Translations under genes and position numbers: made by a program
Source of the DNA: Breviolum minutum Mf 1.05b.01
Lineage: Eukaryota > Sar > Dinophyceae > Suessiales > Symbiodiniaceae
Length of the DNA: 64,000 nucleotides
Direction: 5' to 3'
Assembly (NCBI GenBank): GCA_000507305.1
Contig: DF239316.1
Coordinates: 1-64,000 of the forward strand
The notes under the pieces: model-generated
What the model saw: only the letters and a program-made list of their open reading frames with translations
What the model was told of the DNA's origin: nothing
Database searches by the model: none
Part shown: piece after piece, positions 11,274 through 23,275 of the stretch
Position numbering within the stretch: the first letter of the stretch is position 1
Layout of the letters: each line of letters starts with the position of its first letter

Positions 11274-11429
11274 TTTGTAGGAAATTTTTGAATAAAATTT
11301 ATCCTAGAAATTATTTTTTTTTTGAAAATATCTTTGTGAAAATTGTTTTTCATTTTTTTTTGTGGATGTATGGTGGGCGAGCGGGACTGGTGTATGAAGT
11401 GGGGATAAGCGTGCTCTCTATGCTCCCGG

Positions 11430-12860
11430 TGATGTTTGCAAGGATTTGCCGAAATACAATCAAAAGGTTTGAATTCAAGTGTCATCATTGCAGTATTGGA
11501 GGGGTCCAAACTTATGATCACATGAGTAGGAAGTCCTGGGTGGCACCAACCACAAAGTTGCGTCCCAGGGCATTCAGCAAATTTTGCTTCTGATGGTCTG
11601 GCACAGCTTGCCACCTCACTGCTTTGGAAAGGGTGGCTGCGAGGGTGGCCGACAAAAAATGACAAAAACGTCTGGATTGGGGCAGCTACAAGGGCTCCGC
11701 AGATCGCTGCATTGATCTGTGCTGCTCTTCCTGTCAAGATTCCAGCATTTCATTTCGAACCACAGTGATGAATCTATTGAGCCTCTGTTGGTGGAGCAGA
11801 GTTGGACACCACCTGCATTGTCAATTGTTTGGCCAAACTTGATTGCCATGGATCCAAAATTTCAAAATATCCAAATGTCAAACCTCTCTGAAAGTAATGC
11901 CATCCTTATGCTATCTAGATATCCAATGTTATCCCTGCCTGTGTTTGGTTCTCCTCTTTTGGCTCCTTCAACCGTGTCTGCTCTCCCAAAAGCTGGGCTC
12001 TGAATGCAGGATCGAAGAGTCGCTGTTGACCATGCCTTCAGGAGGAAAATGGACAATGATTGGAGATAATGAGAGTCTAAAAAGATGATCAAAAGATGGT
12101 AAAAACATCATGAAACACATAGGAAAACACGATGAACCAGGATGAACACATCATGAATGATGACGACCACACAATGAAAGTTAAGTGCTGCGCTTCTCTT
12201 GGAATTCCAATAGTTGTTGGTGTTCCTGACTTCCTTCATGCGCTTCCTGCAATTGTCACGGCATGTGATGGCAACCTGATTCATTCACCCTAGGGACATT
12301 ACCGAATGACGACTCTACGACATTCCACGAGAGTTCGCCGAGTACTATCCTGCAGTGGCGACACTTCAATCAAGTGGACTCCCTTGTAGCCCCGAGGCCT
12401 GTAGACAATCAAGCACACTGACACTTTTGAGTGCACGCTCTATGGTAGAAGCTTCGCCAATCTTTTCACCGAAGCACTTGGACAGCTGAGGAGTTTACAC
12501 TGGCGGAGGATGCCATCGGGAAAAATCACGCGTCTCCTGAGGATTGCAGATCTTTCTAAATCTAGTGTCAACTCTTGACGAACAAACTGCTGTCATACCC
12601 TGGCAATGTAGTTGCTAGTGATTCCCAGCCCCCAGAAAAGCAATAAAGCGCAAAACAATTGCTCCAGTATTGCTGTTACTCCCAAATGAGAACCCTCCGC
12701 ATTTTTGCTACACAGTATGGAGGTTTATGAAATTTGACATACCATTGCAATAACATACAAGTACAACAAATCATAAACATTCATAAACAGTTCAAACATC
12801 TACAAGGAATGGAATCTGTCTTAAAGATTGAGCATAAAGTCTTTTTGGCTGATTCTCCTT
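11430..12860. other. no supported gene
   Basis: Several frames are open here (for example minus strand 11440-11737, encoding NAAICGALVAAPIQTFLSFF, and 11616-11849), but no acceptor, donor or family could be fixed. They may be exons of an unrecognised membrane-associated protein. Confidence 0.4.
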
Positions 12861-13082
12861 GTCGGGTCGCTCAGCCTTTACGAATCCAGGTACTTCTCCT
12901 GGGACCTGTGGCAAAGATATACAAAGATTGCCCCTCGATTGGTTGCAAATTTTCTGTGATGATATGTCGCTTGATGTCATTTAAGATGTGTTTGAGATCC
13001 CAACATTCTGCATTGACCTTAGCAAATTTGTGAAGCGGGGGGCAAACAGGGGACCTGAATCCTTCCAAGTGCTCTCTACCTT

Positions 13083-14580
13083 GGTCGGATGTCATCAAGA
13101 GCTGCAAGCCGCGCTTCTTCCTCTACGTCCTGAAAAATGAAGGTCATGAAGGTGGGATATTGAACTATAGAAGTATAAAGGTGAAGCTGTGATTTCCATG
13201 AATTCTTTCGGAGCAACACATTTTTGCAATGCTTAGGCAAGGCTTAAAATATCTCAAAGGACTGAAGTGAATCCGACCATCCAAGCCTCGTCTTTTAGAG
13301 CTGCATGGTAGTGATTCCGTTTGTCGGTCTCGTGCTCATAGACCTCTTCCCAAACCTGAGCAAAGACCACTGCTGATGCTACATGCATGGAAACCTTAAG
13401 AAATCAACAAGGTAACAAGGATAGGAAATCCAGGAATGAAACGCTGGGGACACAGGCGTCATACTCATCTTGATCCAAGACCCCAGTGCCAAATTGGGAA
13501 TATCCAATTGCCTTTCACCAAAAGCCAATAACTTGATGTGGGTTGACTCTCACCTTGACATGCTTGGAAACCGTTGGAGTTGCAACATGTTTCAATTTCA
13601 ATCACATTCTGCCAGCCTTGGTGGAAGATGATAAGTTCTTGGCTCGGGCTGCTGACATGTAGAGTCTTCGATTGCTGGGAATACCTAGCAGTGTCGATGG
13701 AATCTTCTTGCTGACAAAATGCCAAATGACAGGTGGGAATCAGGCTCAGTGATTTGTTCTTGCTGCTGAGCTGCCACTGCCAAAGCCAGAGCCTCCTCCT
13801 AGAAAGTAGCCAATCCCATGCAAATCTGTCTTACCTCAAACAGTCGCGAATTCCGAGTTTTGAACACACGAGTGTTAAATGTGAGCTTCTTGACATCTCC
13901 GTACATCATGCTTATTCATTCATGTTCCATCTCTTGACACCCTTGACACGTGACCAAATATCCAAAGGCCAACAAGCTACTCTGCCATAACCTTTCCAAC
14001 TCTGCCTCCAGCTGCCTTTCAATGGCAGGAGCCTTGGTTCTGTCACGGACACTCGAATGCTTGTAGCTTTGAGCTTACGATTCACACTAAGGCAACCGAC
14101 CTGAGAAGCATGAAGTGTTGCCAACCTTGCTTCAAACAAGCACGGCAACACTGCAAAGAGAGATACCAAAGATGATAAATCAAAGATTCAGTTGAGAACT
14201 GTGGGAAAATTAAGAATGGCACTTTTTTCCTGGCCACTGAGCCATGTCAAGGCCTCTAACAACGTGTCAATGTCCGTGTTTGGACAGATTTTCGGATGAA
14301 AAAAAAGAAGTTGGAGCTTTCATGTCCTATCGCCCCTTAGGAGCACATCATGTCCCACCTACATTGGATTCTGTCGACTCGGGCTTTGAAGCTTTGTAGC
14401 CCGGAGGAGGCGGAGCACAACCATATGACCTCAAAGATACAAATTCCTGCAACTTCTTTTGGCAACTTTTGTTGGAAACTGAGTCCTTGGCTTTTTAGTC
14501 TTGGGTGCAGTTGAGGGTGCTGAAGGAGTTGCAGTGTCATTCTCAGTAGGAGGAGCTATGCTGGCACGCCTTAAATCCAT
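13083..14580 (-). CDS. unrecognised charged, helix-rich protein, at least six exons
   Basis: I do not recognise the family. A first exon starts at an ATG at 14580 and encodes a disordered basic leader (MDLRRAS, TAPKTKKPRTQFPTKVAK). Further exons are seen at about 13983-14070 (RDRTKAPAIERQLEAELERL), 13835-13885 (NTRVFKTRNSRLFE, followed by GTAAG), 13733-13799 (EEALALAVAAQQQEQITEPD), 13280-13377 (VWEEVYEHETDKRNHYHAAL) and 13083-13132 (VEEEARLAALDDIRPR, bounded by CAG and GTAG). The charge pattern suggests long helices or coiled coils. The 3' end is not fixed. An in-frame stop lies just upstream of the ATG, which supports this start. Confidence 0.5.
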
Positions 14581-15396
14581 TGCATCTGGTGGGGCAAGGC
14601 TTCATCAAATGCTTGCTTCTGGGTCACAATAGGCGCGTGCCCAGGCGCTGCGCACCAAAGAGCCTTAGTAATCAAGAAAACGCATAGAATTCTCAATAAA
14701 TTTGGAATGGGGCAAGATGGCATTGGGGCGTTTGGAAAAGGGAAACTGAGACCTCAAGTCTGAGTTTGAAACTCTTCTTCGAGATCTTGTGAAACGCCGG
14801 TGGTCAAGGCAGCAGAACCTGAAACGCTGCAAATTGCGATGGCTTTTAGACGCCAAGTTGTTGAGTCGAGTCTTGAACCCATACCACGAGCTTGAACTTC
14901 GCGAGCCGCAAATTCATCACCTTGATACATCTATCGGCACACAAGTCACAAGGATATTGTGGGACCTTCAACATTATCTCTCTCATGTATTTGATATCAT
15001 ATACAACGGTTCAAAGATATGCAATGGACCTATGTTTTGCATGTATATTCAATCGATAGTTGTGCCTAAGTACAATGTACCAATCTGCTCTGTCCCCTGC
15101 TTGTTCAATGTAAGCCTAGGACGAGCTGCAATAGTCTTGCGTGACGATCTGTGATCTCGTAGGTCCTCGACACCAAGCTGTGTATCCATTGCTGCTCCGG
15201 TCATAATGATGAATGGATAAAAATCTAGAAACCCATAAGCAATTCTGTATCCAAACAACAAACAACATACAATATGTGGGGAAACCATCATTTGCCACAA
15301 TTGTCCAAACTAAGCGCATCATATGGGCATAGAACTTCACACACTTAGTACCAGTGGTGTATTTCAAATGGATCCATTGGATACATCCAAACCTAC

Positions 15397-16373
15397 TTGG
15401 CTTCCCTCCTCTTCATCCATGTAGTCTTCAACTCTGGGAGCTGCATCAGCATGACGCTTGCTACGACCTTGTTTAGCCCAGTTGGTAAAATTATTTATCA
15501 AACTCTATATATAATGCCGTATACAGTAGTTAGTAAAATACAGTATCTGTATTCTGTCTAATATCTAAACATTTTGTAAAACATATGTATCTACAATCTA
15601 CGTCTTATTTTGGGCATTGAAATCCCAACAAATCCCAATAGTGAGGATAAATAAGGATAGTATAATCCTGCCTCTGGACCGGATGGTGGAAATGTAGTGA
15701 TTCTATATGCTTTGTGGTATTGAGGTGTGCCCAGGGCATGCTCTCTCTCTCTCTCCCCAGCTGAGCTTTCTGAATGACAAACATGTGATCTAGTTATACA
15801 CGTCAAGAAACACCTGCATACCTTGAAGACGGCTTCAAATTTTAGGCCAGTATCGCTTGAAATGCCACCAAACCTATGCACAAAAGTACTTGATGAACGC
15901 AAACAAACATCTTGCACACATTCACAGACACACCCATAATATACATCAATAAATAATGTATGCATCGTTTTGATTCGTTTTTGTATCTTTCGCAACCAAA
16001 AAAAGGATACGCCTTTGTACGCATGATTCTTGTTTTCTTGTTTCTCTGCCCACATTCCCAACCAGCTGTGAATCGCACTGGAGCTAAAAGAGGCTGGTTC
16101 CCAACCTTCTTTGCTTCCTACAGTGCCTCAGTCGCGTCGGTGGTCTGCTATTATTAGAGTTCACATCTCCATCCCTGTCATCCTGTGCCACTTGCTCATC
16201 CCGTCAATCCACATCATAATCCTAATAATCTCTGCATCCCAAGTGGTTTTTTTGGATTCTTTTTCAACCCCACGGAAAATGGTACCTGGAGTCAGGATTG
16301 CTGCTGAGGCGCCCCAATAGCCTGCACTGAAACCGCCCTCGAAGGCACCGTAGAAGGTCCGCTCACCACGTGC
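15397..16373 (-). CDS. GPATCH1: GPATCH1-type protein (DUF1604 region), partial
   Basis: GPATCH1 homologues are G-patch proteins associated with the spliceosome in the nucleus. Three exons join exactly in phase. The first (16313-16373) encodes RTFYGAFEGGFSAGYW, the second (16079-16126) TVGSKEGWEPASFSS, and the third (15397-15467) RSKRHADAAPRVEDYMDEEE. The order GAF-GGFSAGY, TVGSKEGW-P-F-SSR, EDYMDEE is the diagnostic N-terminal block of this family. The first intron (16127-16312) must start GC to keep the frame and ends CTGAG; the second (15468-16078) is GT-AG. The G-patch motif itself, normally downstream, was not found, and the upstream start is also missing. A short minus-strand exon ending SQDLEEEFQTQT then a stop near 14757 could be its C-terminus, but that is a guess. 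Confidence 0.8.
15741..15756. repeat. CT dinucleotide microsatellite
   Basis: A run of CT repeats lies inside an intron or spacer of the GPATCH1-type gene. Confidence 0.8.
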
Positions 16374-16594
16374 CTGGAGGCACAACAAAAAAATGGATGT
16401 TTGGTGGAGAGAGTGACTAAAAGCAACATCCAGTGATAGACAAAAGGCTTTGACAAAATACCATTGGCTTGTTTTTTTCTCATTGCATCCAAAATGGACA
16501 TCCTGTTAACTCCATCATTTTACAATGATCACTCCTTATGATTTTGATGAGGTAGCGATGTTCTTTTCTACCTGCGTATCAAGTAGAGTAATTG

Positions 16595-17100
16595 CTATTG
16601 CCAGTGTCTTTTCAGTATCTGTTCCAGGATGCTGTATGGGTCCCTCTTAAAATCGCGACAACATTCCATCACTTTCGCCTTTGCGACACTGCCATCTGGG
16701 CGCTTGACTTCAACATAGCTCTCCTGACATACGGCAAAGTCACCCTCCAGCAGGCCAGGGCAAGTTGAAACAGGTCCAGCTGCACCCTTTTGGAGCGCTT
16801 CCCCAAGTCGTCCAGCTCATCAACATCATACCTGATACACTCAATTTTGGATGACATGATGACTTTGAAAATTGCAATTTCTGTACCTGGCAACAGCTTG
16901 GCCCAGGAAGGATTTTGCACCTCAACAGTGGCAGGCTCATTCCTTTGTGCCTTTTTTTGGGTCCAATGTTGGACCTCCCAAACACCTCCTAACTCTTCAG
17001 TTTCTAGGATTTAGCCCTGGACTTGATGGGCGGTTAAACTTCTTGTTGCTTGCCCGCATGGCAAATGCGGGAACAAATCCCACATCCAAGGGCGAATGAA
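16595..17100 (-). CDS. 3' end of an unrecognised gene
   Basis: The terminal exon (16595-16815) encodes LGEALQKGAAGPVSTCPG, VCQESYVEVKRPDGSVAKAK and RDPYSILEQILKRHW, then TAG. It joins in phase through a GT-AG intron to 16887-17003, which encodes ELGGVWEVQHWTQKK and VEVQNPSWAKLLP. Directly upstream without room for an intron, another open stretch encodes FAMRASNKKFNRPSSPGLNP in a frame displaced by one base, so a one-base indel near 17003 is likely. No family is recognised. The protein seems to end in a short helix. Confidence 0.5.
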
Positions 17101-17761
17101 ACCGTCAACTCATGCCGTGCTTGTTTGATTGATAGTTTCTGCAATCTATTACCATCTACCATCATCTACCACCCTCATTCTTTAGTTGCCTCTAGGATCC
17201 CACGTGTCAATTCTCACTCTACCAGTTTCAATTGCTGGAAGGAGTTGGAGTTTCGCGTCCCGATGCATTGAATCATCAAACAGCTCTCCACTCGACTTGT
17301 ATCTATGAAGTATGCGTCCAAGGTCTTCCCAACAAATATGCCACGGGTGCATGCTTCACTTCGACGACATCTGAACAGGGCTCATAAATGTCTGTGCTGC
17401 CTTTTCAAACATCAAATTCGTTTTGTCAACGGCATTCTGTTCGCCATTCGTGGCAATGTTTTGTACAGCACATCCCCTCGAGAACTGGAATTTAAAAAAC
17501 TATCTGCTCCAAGCTCCAAAGAAATGGATCAACTGCCTCTTTGAACAGTTAGGGATAAGTTTTCCAAATGAGCTTTGCCAACAACCATGACTTGAGAATC
17601 ATCAAAAATAAGCAAACAATAAATTCAATAAATAATCATTATATACGGCGTATCATTACATAAATTATGATATATCATTGATATAATATATGGGATAATA
17701 TTGATCTTATGTTCATGGTGATATAGCAAGCCATTGACATATGGCCATGAATTTCTTTTAG

Positions 17762-17944
17762 GTATTAAACAAGCGCCTCTGGCCCATTTTGTTTAATACG
17801 TATTAAACGAGACCCTCTGTTTAATAAGTATTAAACGGACAATAATTTCTGAATTAAATGGACAATAGGGTATTAAACAGAGTAATTAACGGCGGGGTAT
17901 TAAACGGGGTATCAAACGAGGGTGCTTTCAGCAATGTTTAATAG
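17762..17944. repeat. cluster of the 9-mer GTATTAAAC, including a perfect 18-bp palindrome
   Basis: Five exact copies of GTATTAAAC occur at 17762, 17800, 17828, 17870 and 17897, with a near copy (GTATCAAAC) at 17909. An inverted copy abuts the second, making the palindrome GTTTAATACGTATTAAAC at 17791-17808; a near palindrome follows at 17819-17836. Spacing is irregular (28-42 bases), so it is not a simple tandem repeat. A related palindromic version lies at 46683-46700. The region is otherwise noncoding. Confidence 0.8.
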
Positions 17945-18118
17945 CCTTAATAGAAATTCGTATCCATATGGCTTTGTGAGTTGATTGAAGGCAGCCCCTG
18001 CGTCACACGCTTCCGATCTTTGACATCTGGGCCTTCAGAGTGGTAATCATGTCCTGGTATTTCTCCTGGCTCACGATCTCAAGCAAAGCCACATACCATC
18101 TACAAACGCCCATGAAAA

Positions 18119-18776
18119 TCATACTGTTGCTGGTTCAGAGTTCTGGAAAACAACCTGGGATGTACAAAACACTGTAAATAGTGGGCTAAACTGGCAACCT
18201 TGACTGGCTAACAAACATGTTGGCATTGTCTTGTCCTTCGCCTTGTCGTCCAAGTCTGTGTTCCTTAGCCACCAATCCACACAAAATTGTGTGGCATCGG
18301 AAAAGAAACACCACTTCACATTGCATCCCGACCTCCTAGAGGGACTTACTGCAAAAGAGCTTCTGCAACTTTGCAAGGCAAATCTGCATCTGCTTTGTAA
18401 GCTTTTCCAGCATCTGCCTGAAGTAGCAAACAGTTGAATGCTCCTGTCTCCAGAAAGCTATCAAACATGAACAGGAATTTTCCTCATCCAGCAATAAGTG
18501 AGTGCATTCATCCATCACTCATCACCGTCACCAACGAAAACACGGACACTGTTCTTTTTCCTTTTGCTTAGCGTTCCAATGCCCATCTGTACAATCTTGA
18601 CCAACAAAAATCTGATGCGCTTGGTGCAACCAAGCACTTGGTGCACGAAAGTCGCGGTCTTTCCAAGGCATGAACACCAGCTGAAAATGCATCCCTCTGA
18701 TTCAAATTTGAAGTGGGAAAGCTCTCTGCTTTGCAGCGCTTTGTCCAAAATCGTACTAATCAAACCCAAGATAACC
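18119..18776 (-). other. open frames without a recognised gene
   Basis: Two minus-strand frames (about 18119-18376 and 18515-18769) remain open and encode stretches such as WCFFSDATQFCVDWWLRNTD and SRELSHFKFESEG. I cannot connect them to each other or to a family. The preceding 17300-17760 and 17950-18118 show nothing supported. Confidence 0.25.
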
Positions 18777-18866
18777 TAAGCATCTTTTGAAGAGCTTTTT
18801 GAACCTACAGCTACATAACTGCTAGACATGTAATATCAAGGTGTTTCCTTCAGGTCTTTCGGAATT

Positions 18867-19210
18867 CTAAAGAAGATTAGGCGCAGGACCCCGCAAATAA
18901 ACGATCGCATTCTTTTTTGGACCATCCGTTTTAGCTCGGCACAATGGACAGCTTGGCAATCGACCACACCTTTTCACCCATTGGAACCACTGATCCTTGG
19001 GCAAAGATGCAAAGATGCCATAAAAGCAGAACTGAAAGTCGAAACAACCCTAACATGATTCACCAAGCAAGAAAACAGGAGATATCTCCAGGATATAATG
19101 ATATAACATTGCACCTAAGCTTCGCAACACTTGCGATGGAAAATGTGACCGCAAGGCAAAGTGTGTGGTCCACCATCCAAATGAAGCGGTTCTTGGCATA
19201 TGACACATGC
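18867..19210 (-). CDS. RING-finger protein, C-terminal two exons
   Basis: RING domains bind two zinc ions and usually recruit ubiquitin-conjugating enzymes, so this is probably an E3 ubiquitin ligase. The first exon (about 19118-19210) encodes ACVICQEP and LPCGHIFHRKCCEA, giving C-x2-C, C-x-H, x2-H and x2-C. The second (18867-18995, 43 codons including the stop) encodes QWFQWVKRCGRLPSCPLCRA, supplying the last C-x2-C. Together they complete a RING-H2 pattern. The protein ends about 20 residues later with YLRGPAPNLL. The exons join in phase 0; the acceptor is CAAG|G, while the donor is not a clear GT. Upstream exons and the start are not identified. Confidence 0.75.
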
Positions 19211-19214
19211 CTTG

Positions 19215-20200
19215 CGAACTGAGAATCTTCAAACATGATCCAGGGAAAAGAACTGTCGTCAACTACTCGACTGTGCAGAGGTAGCGGACAAAAAACCTTG
19301 AATTTGGGGTCCTTTGTTTGTATCCCCAAAACAAGCCATATTCAACAAGAAACATAAAACACCTGAGTAACCTGGATATCTCAGAGTCATCTCAGAGTCA
19401 TCTCATGACACCAAGATTTTCTACACTTCCTCAAAGTGGCTACATCCGTCCAAACAAACCCATCCAGCCTCACCAGTTGTCATTCCCATTGCACTGGAAA
19501 TGATCTCTACAGCCTCTCCATGGGCAACCCCAGTCCTGTACAACCTGAAATGGGATGCTAGCGTGTTCCAAATCAGGCGACACAGGATGTATACGGGATG
19601 TCTAGTTATTGAGGTTTGGTAGAACTGATAATCATAGAATCATAGGCAAACAAAACTAGCACGCACAAAGACTTACGTATACTCGTATTGTATGTCCATG
19701 CCAGTCGATGTAAAGAAAGACGTATTGAATGTATTCATAAAATACAGGTAATAAATTGAAAAATATGACAAAATATGTATATATTCTATGTCTACATATA
19801 CGTATAGATACATGATACATGTATTTCATTCATCTTATATATTGCTTCATCCGCATGTCTCAATCAGAATCAAACACATACACTCCTCAGCCCAAAACAA
19901 ACACATCAAGCTGAAGAGATGCATTTGAACTCGCTCAACGAGCTGAGGAAATCGTTGGCGCCTTAACGCAAATGGGGCAAAACATGGCGAGCACGTATGG
20001 TCAACGCCTATCACATGACTCTAGGCCATTTAAGTATGACAGTATATGATATGAGATGATATGATATGTCATATGATTGTGACATGACATATCTAATACA
20101 TAATTCCTTAAGATGAATTAACGTCTCCCTTGAGGAAGTCCCTGATTAAACTAAGCTCGCTATGAATTGCCCAAATCTTACCATCAATCACATTCCGTAG
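19215..20200. other. AT-rich intergenic stretch
   Basis: No coding signal is supported. The part at 20030-20100 is made of overlapping ATATGATATG and CATATGAT words that can fold back on themselves. It separates the RING gene from the end of the HEAT gene. Confidence 0.5.
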
Positions 20201-20203
20201 CTA

Positions 20204-21863
20204 TCATTCGCAATCTATCATCTTCAATTCTTCAATCACCTCTGGAATACGTTCAATTCTTTCGCCATCCAAAACATGGTTTTCCTTGATGACTTCCTTG
20301 CAACTGCGGGCCAAGGCACGTTGAATCGCAGCTATCTGGATCAGCTTCTGGCAAACAACGAAGTGCGTCCGCAGCTGCCAAACGCACTTCGTCATCTTTG
20401 TCGTCCAGGGCCACGCAAACCAACATTTCAAAGAGTGTGCCCTGGGCTACGGAATGATCAATACTTAGTACCCCAACTATTTTTTTGTAAAGATTCCACA
20501 TTGAGTGAAACACCTTTCCCTTCAAGAAAAGGGAAGCTAAACTGTCACAAACTGCGACCCCTACAGCTACATCAAGAGAAAATTTACAACAAATCCAAGC
20601 ATATCCAGCTCCTGTTCCACATTCAAAAGCAGAGATCTTCCTGAAACAATTGGGGTAACATTGGGGTAACCATGGGTAACCAAGGTACTGAAGTAAGGAC
20701 CTCTGACTCTGCTTCAGCAGACAAACCTAAGGAACCTAAGAGTTCCTTTCCCCCTCCACGAGCTATGGCTGCTAAGGTCGCGCAGGTGCTGTTGCGAATC
20801 TTTGATCGATGATCCCTGCACTTTGCTGCAAGCAAAAGTGTCAAACTTCTCGAAGGCTGCACTTCTTGGAAAAGATTGACCGATATGAACCGATAAACAT
20901 CGATAAACAAGGATTTTGGGGATAAAATGGGATACAATACTTGAATTGAAACAAGAAGGTTTGAATTTGTGATCTCATGATTTTGTAAAGACTCAGGAAT
21001 GCATCTGACCCCTCGCCTCAATCCAGCAAGAAGGCGTTCAATCACCCTTGCGACAGCAGTCCCTTCACCAGCACCAGCGATAGCACTGAGTGCTTCAAGT
21101 GGCGCCATGAGAGAAACACCACTGGCCTTCAGGGCAGTGTTGGGTTCCATCCATTTCAATCATTGCCAATGATGTGAAATCAAGTTACCTGATCCTTTGG
21201 GTTTGTCCTTACACAGTGATCAGTTGCAATCTGCAAACGTTCAGCCTGCGTAACTTCAAAGCAATGCATGATGCTGGTAACATCTCTGGCCACCATCGCA
21301 GCAGCTCCTTCTTCTGCCAGCACACGATATAAGGCAGAGACCTTTCTTTGAACCAGGACGTTGTCATCTTTCAAACACGGCAGTAGGGCATAGGCATGCT
21401 GAGCTACAGAGATGGCATGACCTTTCTCCGTGATTGATCGCAATGCTCCAAGGATGGCCAACTTCACAGTGCTTTGCTCACCTGCTTTCAAACCTGGGGC
21501 TTGTTGGCCTGTTTGCGTGGATTTGCCAATATGGTATCTGGGAGGCTTTAAGGGATGTCTTGTACACTTCATCCTTTCCAATCACTTGCTGATTTATCTT
21601 CTTTGCCCTCCCATCCAAGAAAACACACCAATCCAAAAAATTAACACATCACTAACAAGACATGTCTAAAGTTTAAAGTCCACACAAAAAAAACTATAAA
21701 GCTCTTTAACATTACAAACATAAAATCAAACAAAATAATATACCTCAAACAAAATTTGGCCCAAGTTTCCACACAGCATTGGAGTCAAATTCTCAGCCAA
21801 GGCTTTCGCTAAGCGATCACCCTTGCACAATGAGGCTAGTGACTCAGCAGCTTTCTGACGCAC
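20204..21863 (-). CDS. HEAT-repeat protein, GCN1-like by appearance (5' end missing)
   Basis: Exons encode the paired helices of HEAT repeats, which form curved scaffolds. Exon 21744-21863 (40 codons) encodes VRQKAAESLASLCKGDRLA. Exon about 21212-21498 encodes TVKLAILGALRSITEKGHAI and VQRKVSALYRVLAEEGAAAM. Exon about 20985-21160 encodes APLEALSAIAGAGEGTAVAR. Exon about 20690-20880 encodes RSKIRNSTCATLAAIARGGG. The last exon (20204 to about 20445) encodes DDEVRLAAADALRCLPEADP and ends IPEVIEELKMIDCE. Within that last exon the frame slips by one base near 20330-20345, which looks like an indel. Repeats of this length and spacing resemble GCN1, the large activator of the eIF2-alpha kinase, but other HEAT scaffolds fit as well. 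Confidence 0.6.
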
Positions 21864-22519
21864 CTGGCAGCTGCAAAAATTCCGACGTTTCATCCGTTTT
21901 GTGGCGGAAGTTTGGTGGTGATAAACGAGATCACCTATCTCTGCAGTATATAAGTATATATGGTATGTAAGAACCATAGAAGTTATCATTGCGTTTCTTA
22001 CCTTGTTTATCTATGTCAAATGTAAAAACACATATTATGTACTGCATGCAATTGTATCGATGTTATTTCATGTTCTGAAACCATTGAAAAATCATGAAAG
22101 CATATGAAAGCTGAAAAACGGATGAAGTATGAGATCTCCCTATGTCGTGTAGCCATCTGCACAAGCTGTAGCAGCAAAGCCTTCACAATGTATCCACCTA
22201 CCCCTTTCATGCCTCCTCATCTCTACTGCACAAGTCCTTTGCGTTGGCGAATCAAATCAAAGCAATGGGCAAACAAACAGATCTGCAGGTGATCCCTGAA
22301 CACTCCAATCATCGCCAAATAAGAAATAGGAACATCATGAAAAGCTGACAAAGCTCTCAAGAGCTGCTCAAAAGAATATTGATGCCACATGAAGCGGTTC
22401 AGAAGTTTCGTCTACAGAACTCAAACACTCTACAATTGGATCCTTGAGACGACACTGCAATCAAAGGTATTTACAGGTTATATACACATCAATACCAAGT
22501 TTGTCCCTCCGGTGTCCAT

Positions 22520-23275
22520 TTGCCAAGTGCCAAGTGACACCATACAAACTGTTGATCTGCTTCTCTTCAGCAGGGGTGGTGAACTCCTCCTGAAGGACTG
22601 TCAAAACGAAACAAGCAACTTCTGCTGGAAACCTGCGAGTCAACTTCATAGATAGCTTCATCCTAGGTTTGATGTTGTTGAGTGGCCTTGTCTCATGCCA
22701 ATATATGTCACATTTCTGTGACATCTTTCACTCATGACTTCTGTTCCATGTTCCGTCCTTCGCTGTGTATTTCATTTTTTGTCGAACACGAAGCCATCTG
22801 CTTGGCGATCCACCTACCGCTTCCAAGGCTGCAGTTGGGCCAATACCCAAAGACATCCGCGGCGGCCCACAGCTGATGTAAACTCTTGTCTTCTCTTTCT
22901 GGGTGAAGATTTTGAGACATCTGGGATATGCTTTTTGGTTGGGGGTCTTTCATAATGTTTCTGCCTGAACTGTTTTTTTTTGTATTCTTTCTTGACTGAA
23001 CTGCTTCAACTGGAAAAGCAATGCGTGGCAATCACCCATGTCAAACCTCCGCAAACCAACACACACCTGGATCCGAAACAGCAATACGCAAAATGCCTTC
23101 TTAATGCCTGGAGATGTCCTACTGTAACTGCCATCGTATAAGCAACCACTTTGCAACCTGTCAAAGGTTGAAAACTGTAGGGACTTGGCCTTTTCCCGTC
23201 CTCCATGGCGCGTTTCTTTTCCGCCAGTTCTTTTTGAGCCTCAAAGACATCATTCCTTGTCTTTCTGGTATGTCA
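22520..23275 (-). CDS. unassigned exons upstream of the HEAT gene
   Basis: One exon (about 22535-22645) encodes RRFPAEVACFVLTVLQEEFT, a helical segment that could belong to the HEAT protein. Another (about 23161-23270) encodes FEAQKELAEKKRAMEDGKRP followed by SPYSFQPLT and a GT-like donor. The second is highly charged and looks unlike the HEAT exons, so at least two genes may be present. No family is recognised. Confidence 0.35.

Larger units (their letters stand above)
9697..11420. mobile_element. AT-rich element with long inverted repeats flanking the assembly gap
   Basis: The sequence left of the gap (9697-10186) and right of it (10961-11420) are inverted copies of each other over at least 450 bases. 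Matches include the poly-A/poly-T runs, the zinc-finger reading frames and the outer motif CTTCATACACCA. Differences are few: single-base changes in the reading frames and an insertion of about 20 GC-rich bases near 11370-11391 in the right arm. The arms are much richer in AT than the flanks, which suggests foreign origin. The 11-base outer motif recurs in inverted form right at the gap edge (about 10176-10186), so each arm might itself be a unit of about 465 bases. Inference: these are terminal inverted repeats of a DNA element, or two inverted copies of a small element; small zinc-finger genes of this look occur in Polinton-like and giant-virus elements. The interior is unsequenced, so class is unknown. 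Confidence 0.7.

Noticed and set aside
18119..18376. Possible reverse-transcriptase fragment
   Set aside because: The words around DWWLRNTDLDDKAK suggested a retroelement, but no YxDD-type catalytic motif or neighbouring domain could be found.
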